Shown: piece after piece, positions 60,674 to 64,000 of the stretch
Position numbering within the stretch: position 1 is the stretch's first letter
How the letters are laid out: each line of letters begins with the position of its first letter
DNA from: Actinotalea alkalitolerans
GTDB taxonomy: Bacteria > Actinomycetota > Actinomycetes > Actinomycetales > Cellulomonadaceae
DNA length: 64,000 nt
NCBI RefSeq assembly: GCF_023369855.1
Contig: NZ_JAMBPP010000001.1
Coordinates: 310,001 to 374,000, forward strand
Direction of reading: 5' to 3'
Position numbers and translations under genes: made by a program
The notes under the pieces: model-generated
Seen by the model: only the letters and a program-made list of their open reading frames with translations
Database searches by the model: none
Told to the model about the DNA's origin: nothing

Positions 60674-61368
60674 TGCGCATCGTCATCGCAGGTGGCCACG
60701 GCAAGATCGCCCTCCGACTCACCGAGATCCTCGCCCGGCGTGGTGACCAGGCCGTCGGACTCGTCCGCAACCCGGACCACACCGGCGACGTGACCGGTGC
60801 CGGCGGAGAGGCCGCCGTGGTCGACCTCGAGCACACCACCCCGCTCGAGCTCGCCCCGCTGCTTCAGGGGGCCGACGCCGTCGTCTTCGCCGCCGGCGCC
60901 GGACCCGGCTCGGGGATCAGGCGCAAGGACACCGTCGACCGTGGGGCCGCCGTGCTCCTGGCGGACGCCGCCGAGCGTGCGGGCGTGCGCCGGCTGGTGC
61001 TGCTGTCCTCGATGGGTGTCGACTCGGCGCACGTCGTGACCGACGAGGTCTTCGCGGCCTACCTGCGCGCCAAGGCCGCCGCCGAGGAGGACCTGCGCGG
61101 CCGCGACCTGGACTGGACGATCCTGCGCCCCGGAGGACTCACCGACGACCCCGGGACGGGCCGTGTGCGCCTCGAGCCCTCGGTCGAGCCCGGGCAGGTC
61201 ACCCGCGACGACGTCGCCGCGGTGCTGGCCGGCCTCCTCGACGAGTCGGCCACCTCCGGTCTCGTCCTCGAGCTGGTCCAGGGGGACGACCTGGTGGACG
61301 CCGCCGTCCAGGCCGCGGCGCGCGAGGAGCCGGGTGACGGCTCGGCGACGGCCCTGACCGAGGGCTGA
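60673..61368 (+). CDS. NAD(P)-binding atypical SDR protein
   Basis: 231 aa. The N-terminal Rossmann motif is GGHGKIALRL, followed by LLSSMGVDS, then YLRAKAAAEEDLRGRDLDWTILRPGGL, where the Lys of the YxxxK-like motif is kept. This pattern is that of the YwnB/NAD(P)H-binding (PF13460) group. Its ATG overlaps the stop of the glycosyltransferase by one base (TGATG). The substrate is unknown. Confidence 0.87.
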   Translation: MRIVIAGGHGKIALRLTEILARRGDQAVGLVRNPDHTGDVTGAGGEAAVVDLEHTTPLELAPLLQGADAVVFAAGAGPGSGIRRKDTVDRGAAVLLADAAERAGVRRLVLLSSMGVDSAHVVTDEVFAAYLRAKAAAEEDLRGRDLDWTILRPGGLTDDPGTGRVRLEPSVEPGQVTRDDVAAVLAGLLDESATSGLVLELVQGDDLVDAAVQAAAREEPGDGSATALTEG

Positions 61369-61414
61369 GGCGCGGCTCGAGAGCTGCGCGACTCCGCTCA
61401 GGTGCTGTGGCTGC

Positions 61415-64000
61415 TCAGCGCGGTGTCGTCATGACCGTGACCGCACCGATCAGGTACTGGTCGCTCGCGGTCGACGCGGTCAGCCGGTTGATCCCGTCGA
61501 GCACCGGGCGGGGGGAGAACCCCTTGGCGTCGACCCCCAGGGTGTTGGCGAACTCCGAGCCGTTCGCCGTGGAGTCGAAGGCGTCGTTCGCCAGCCCCGG
61601 CGTACCGTTCCAGCGCACCGGCACCAGCGGCGAGTCGTTGAGGCTCAGCCGGTCCTGACCCGAGGTCCCGTTGCGGTCGCCCTCCCAGGCCACCACCCCG
61701 ATCCGGGCGTCGCGCGACCCCCCCGCCGCGAAGGCGAACGTCGTCGAGGCGTTCGTGGCCACCCACGACCCGCCGTCGTACACCGTGACGTTGCTGCTGC
61801 TCCCCGGCGTCGCGTAGACGACCACGAGCGACCAGCCGGCGTAGTAGCTGCGGACCGGGTCGTTCGCGGTGGCGGCGATCGCAGCGCCGCGTGCGGCCCA
61901 GTCGCCGGTCCCACCGGACCGCACCAGGTCGGTGACGTCGGCGAACGCCTGGTAGTAGCTGCGGCTGCCGCTGTCGACCTGCTCGACGAGCAGCTGCGCG
62001 CCACCCACGGTGACGAAGTCCTGCCCCGGCGCGCGCAGCTCGATCGAGGTCAGGGGACCTGACCACGCGTCCGCGGCGTGACGGTTGGCCGACCAGTAGA
62101 GACCCGCGAACTCGACCGTGCTGCCGGCCGGGATCGCGAGCGTCGACACCGAGTCGCGCGGGTCACCGGTCGCTGTGCGCAGCGTGGTCATCGTCTGGCC
62201 GTTGTTGGTGGCCGTGCCCACGGGGTTGCTCATCACCGAGCGGCAGGCCGAGGTCATCAGGTCGCAACCCAGCAGCGGGGCACCGATCTCGGTCACGGCG
62301 TACCCGCCGGTCGCACGGAAGCGCGGGCTGAGGCCGGAGGAGGCGACCTGGACCTGCACCGAGGAGGTGATCACGCCGGCACTCGCCCCCGCACCGTCCC
62401 AGACCTCCACGACCACCGGGCCGGCCACCGCTGCCTGCGCGGTGGCGAAGAGGACGAGCGGCGCGACCTCGCCGCGGGGCAGTCGGCTCAGGTCACAGGT
62501 CGCCGCCCGCGGGCTGTCGAGCGCGCAGGACCACTCCTCGCCCTCACCGTCCTCGGGGATCTCCGCAAGAGCGTCGAACACCACACCGGACGGCAGCCGG
62601 ACGGAGGCGCGCACGTCGCGCGCATCGGCCGTGCCGGTGTTCTGCACGGCGAAGGCGACGGGCCCCGAGCTGCCGAGCACGAGGTCCTCGGTGACGGTAT
62701 CCGCGAACCCGAGGACCGGCTGGACGAGCTGCACCCGGGTGCTCGCGGTGACCGGTGCGGTTCCCTCACCGGTGATCGCGACCGTGATGTCCCGGCCGGA
62801 TGCCCCGCCGCCCGTCGCGCGGACCGCGACCTCGAGGGTGCTCGTCTGACCCGGCGCGAGCTCGGCGAGGGTGCACGGGATGGTCGTGTTGGCACCGCTG
62901 CCGGTCCCGCACGCCCAGTCGCTCAGGGTGAGCAAGGAGTCCTGCTGGACCGCCGCAGGCAGGCTGACCGAGGCGGCGAGGCCGCGGGCGGTCACCTGCC
63001 CGGTGTTCTGCACGGTGAGGCTGACGATCCGCGGCTCACCTCGCTCGAGGGTGGTGACCGCCGCGAGGTCCAGCGTCAGCCGCGCAGGCTCGACGACGGG
63101 AGTTGCCACCAGTCGCACCGGGTGGTCCTCGGCACGCGGCGGTGCGGACGGGTGCTGCGCGACCACACGCACGACCCCGGTGCTCTCGTCCTGCTCGACG
63201 GTGCTGCGCAGCGTCAGCGCCACCTGCGCCGTGGCACCGGGCCCGACCGTCACGGCCTGCTGGCAGAGCCCCAGCACGTCGGAGGTGCACCCGGACCACC
63301 CCTCAGCGGCCGGGTCGAGGGGTGCGGCACCCTCAGGTACCGACACGCTCACGAGCACCTCGGCAGTGGTGCCGCCCGTGTTGGTGATCGCGGTGACCAC
63401 CTGGTCCGGCGACCCACCGACCAGCTCGGTGAACGAGGTCGAGGACCAGCTCACGTCGGCCGGTGCGGACGAGAGGCGGACCTCGTGCTGCTCGTCCAGC
63501 ACGGCCTGCCCGTCGTGCTCGACCACGACCCGCACCGCACCGTCCAGCGACCCGTCGACCACGACGCTGCGCAGGGTCAGCCCCAGCTCCACGGTGACAC
63601 CGGGCCCGACCGTCACGACCTGCTCGCACAGGGCCGCACCGTCCTCCCCGAGCACGCACCCGCCCCAGCCCTGCCCCGCGGGATCGGTCGCCTCGGCCCC
63701 GGCCGGGACGGTCACCGCGACACGCACGTCGGCCGAGGTACCGCCGGAGTTGGTGGTCTCGACCGTCATCGTCGCAGGTGCGTCACCGACGAGGTCGGTG
63801 ACGGGAAGGGTCGTCGCCGTGATCGACGCAGGGTCGGGGGCGACCCGCACCCTGAGCTCGGCGGTGGCAGGCGCAGCCACCGAATCCAGGTCGCGCACCG
63901 TGACCATGACGGTCACGTTCTCACCGGCGGTCTGGCCCGGAGGGGCCAGCAAGGTCAGCGGGACGACCGTCCCGCTGTCGACCGGCGCCGAGGACTCGAG
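61415..64000 (-). CDS. Large repeat-containing surface protein, 5' end outside the window
   Basis: At least 861 aa; the frame is open to the window edge, so the N-terminus and signal peptide are missing. It consists of at least four CARDB/DUF11-like Ig-fold repeats of about 110-130 residues (each with a TNTGGT, TNSGGT or QNTGTA strand turn and one Cys pair) and a C-terminal domain of about 300 residues rich in Gly, Ser and Tyr (FAGLYWSANRH, WSLVVVYATPG, GLANDAFDSTANG) as in many large secreted actinobacterial proteins. There is no LPxTG motif or membrane helix at the C-terminus, so it is secreted or held non-covalently. An adhesin or matrix role is likely. Confidence 0.75.
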   Translation of the reverse strand, partial: LESSAPVDSGTVVPLTLLAPPGQTAGENVTVMVTVRDLDSVAAPATAELRVRVAPDPASITATTLPVTDLVGDAPATMTVETTNSGGTSADVRVAVTVPAGAEATDPAGQGWGGCVLGEDGAALCEQVVTVGPGVTVELGLTLRSVVVDGSLDGAVRVVVEHDGQAVLDEQHEVRLSSAPADVSWSSTSFTELVGGSPDQVVTAITNTGGTTAEVLVSVSVPEGAAPLDPAAEGWSGCTSDVLGLCQQAVTVGPGATAQVALTLRSTVEQDESTGVVRVVAQHPSAPPRAEDHPVRLVATPVVEPARLTLDLAAVTTLERGEPRIVSLTVQNTGQVTARGLAASVSLPAAVQQDSLLTLSDWACGTGSGANTTIPCTLAELAPGQTSTLEVAVRATGGGASGRDITVAITGEGTAPVTASTRVQLVQPVLGFADTVTEDLVLGSSGPVAFAVQNTGTADARDVRASVRLPSGVVFDALAEIPEDGEGEEWSCALDSPRAATCDLSRLPRGEVAPLVLFATAQAAVAGPVVVEVWDGAGASAGVITSSVQVQVASSGLSPRFRATGGYAVTEIGAPLLGCDLMTSACRSVMSNPVGTATNNGQTMTTLRTATGDPRDSVSTLAIPAGSTVEFAGLYWSANRHAADAWSGPLTSIELRAPGQDFVTVGGAQLLVEQVDSGSRSYYQAFADVTDLVRSGGTGDWAARGAAIAATANDPVRSYYAGWSLVVVYATPGSSSNVTVYDGGSWVATNASTTFAFAAGGSRDARIGVVAWEGDRNGTSGQDRLSLNDSPLVPVRWNGTPGLANDAFDSTANGSEFANTLGVDAKGFSPRPVLDGINRLTASTASDQYLIGAVTVMTTPR

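Noticed and set aside
1-64000. CRISPR arrays, insertion sequences, integrases and attachment sites
   Set aside because: No regularly spaced direct repeats, transposase motifs or tRNA-end duplications were seen on either strand.

Overview
The window is GC-rich, gene-dense chromosomal DNA from an actinobacterium. I favour Micrococcales near Cellulomonadaceae because of the C50-carotenoid gene set, a SAM-IV-type riboswitch, mycothiol-style DinB/DUF664 and F420-type enzymes, many GTG starts and 1-4 nt stop/start overlaps. Genus is an inference. About 57 protein genes, one tRNA-Ser and several regulatory elements can be supported. There is no prophage, transposase or CRISPR array.

Layout. 1-5.0 kb: membrane alpha/beta hydrolase (carrying a suspicious poly-G/C tract), a NarL-type two-component pair, then a thioredoxin-DUF302 operon behind a CsoR-type palindrome. 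5.0-10.3 kb (minus): a chemoreceptor, a SARP-type regulator, an 18-cysteine copper-storage protein, and gluconate permease and kinase. 10.4-15.4 kb: VapB-like protein, LytR_C protein, acetyltransferase, uracil/xanthine permease, DUF4190 protein and a GT-C membrane protein. 15.3-20.0 kb (minus): a coupled glycan operon of cellulose/curdlan-synthase-like GT2, HlyD-like adaptor and GH81 beta-1,3-glucanase. 20.3-23.8 kb (minus): F420-type oxidoreductase, arsC-acr3, and an Fpg/Nei glycosylase. 23.8-28.5 kb (plus): a sulfur-acquisition operon (metN, metI, metQ-like, DszA/NtaA-type monooxygenase) behind a promoter, a SAM-IV riboswitch and a Cys-containing leader ORF.

28.5-32.1 kb: P450, PPOX-like protein, DinB/DUF664 protein, aldo/keto reductase. 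32.1-37.8 kb (minus): the least ordinary island, an AAA+ ATPase of the extracellular-contractile-injection-system type, a 1049-residue DUF4157 (eCIS core domain) protein and a small YbjN/secretion-chaperone-like protein, with no sheath, tube or baseplate genes nearby. 37.9-42.7 kb (minus): a tightly overlapping ABC exporter and two-component operon. 43.0-47.7 kb: tRNA-Ser(CGA), DUF4345 protein, NmrA-like reductase, AraC regulator, sirtuin, tadA and upp.

47.9-53.8 kb: an orphan winged-helix regulator, then a ribonucleotide reductase operon whose beta subunit has the complete class Ic (Mn/Fe) signature, Glu for Asp and Phe for the radical Tyr, preceded by a cluster of DnaA boxes and an NrdR-like box and followed by a translationally coupled DDAH-type hydrolase. 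53.9-59.8 kb (minus): idi-crtE-crtB-crtI-crtYe-crtYf-crtEb, a complete route to a cyclised C50 carotenoid, with a 20-bp operator-like dyad upstream. 59.9-61.4 kb: a GT2 glycosyltransferase coupled to an NAD(P)-binding protein. 61.4-64.0 kb (minus): the C-terminal 860 residues of a large repeat-containing surface protein that runs off the window.
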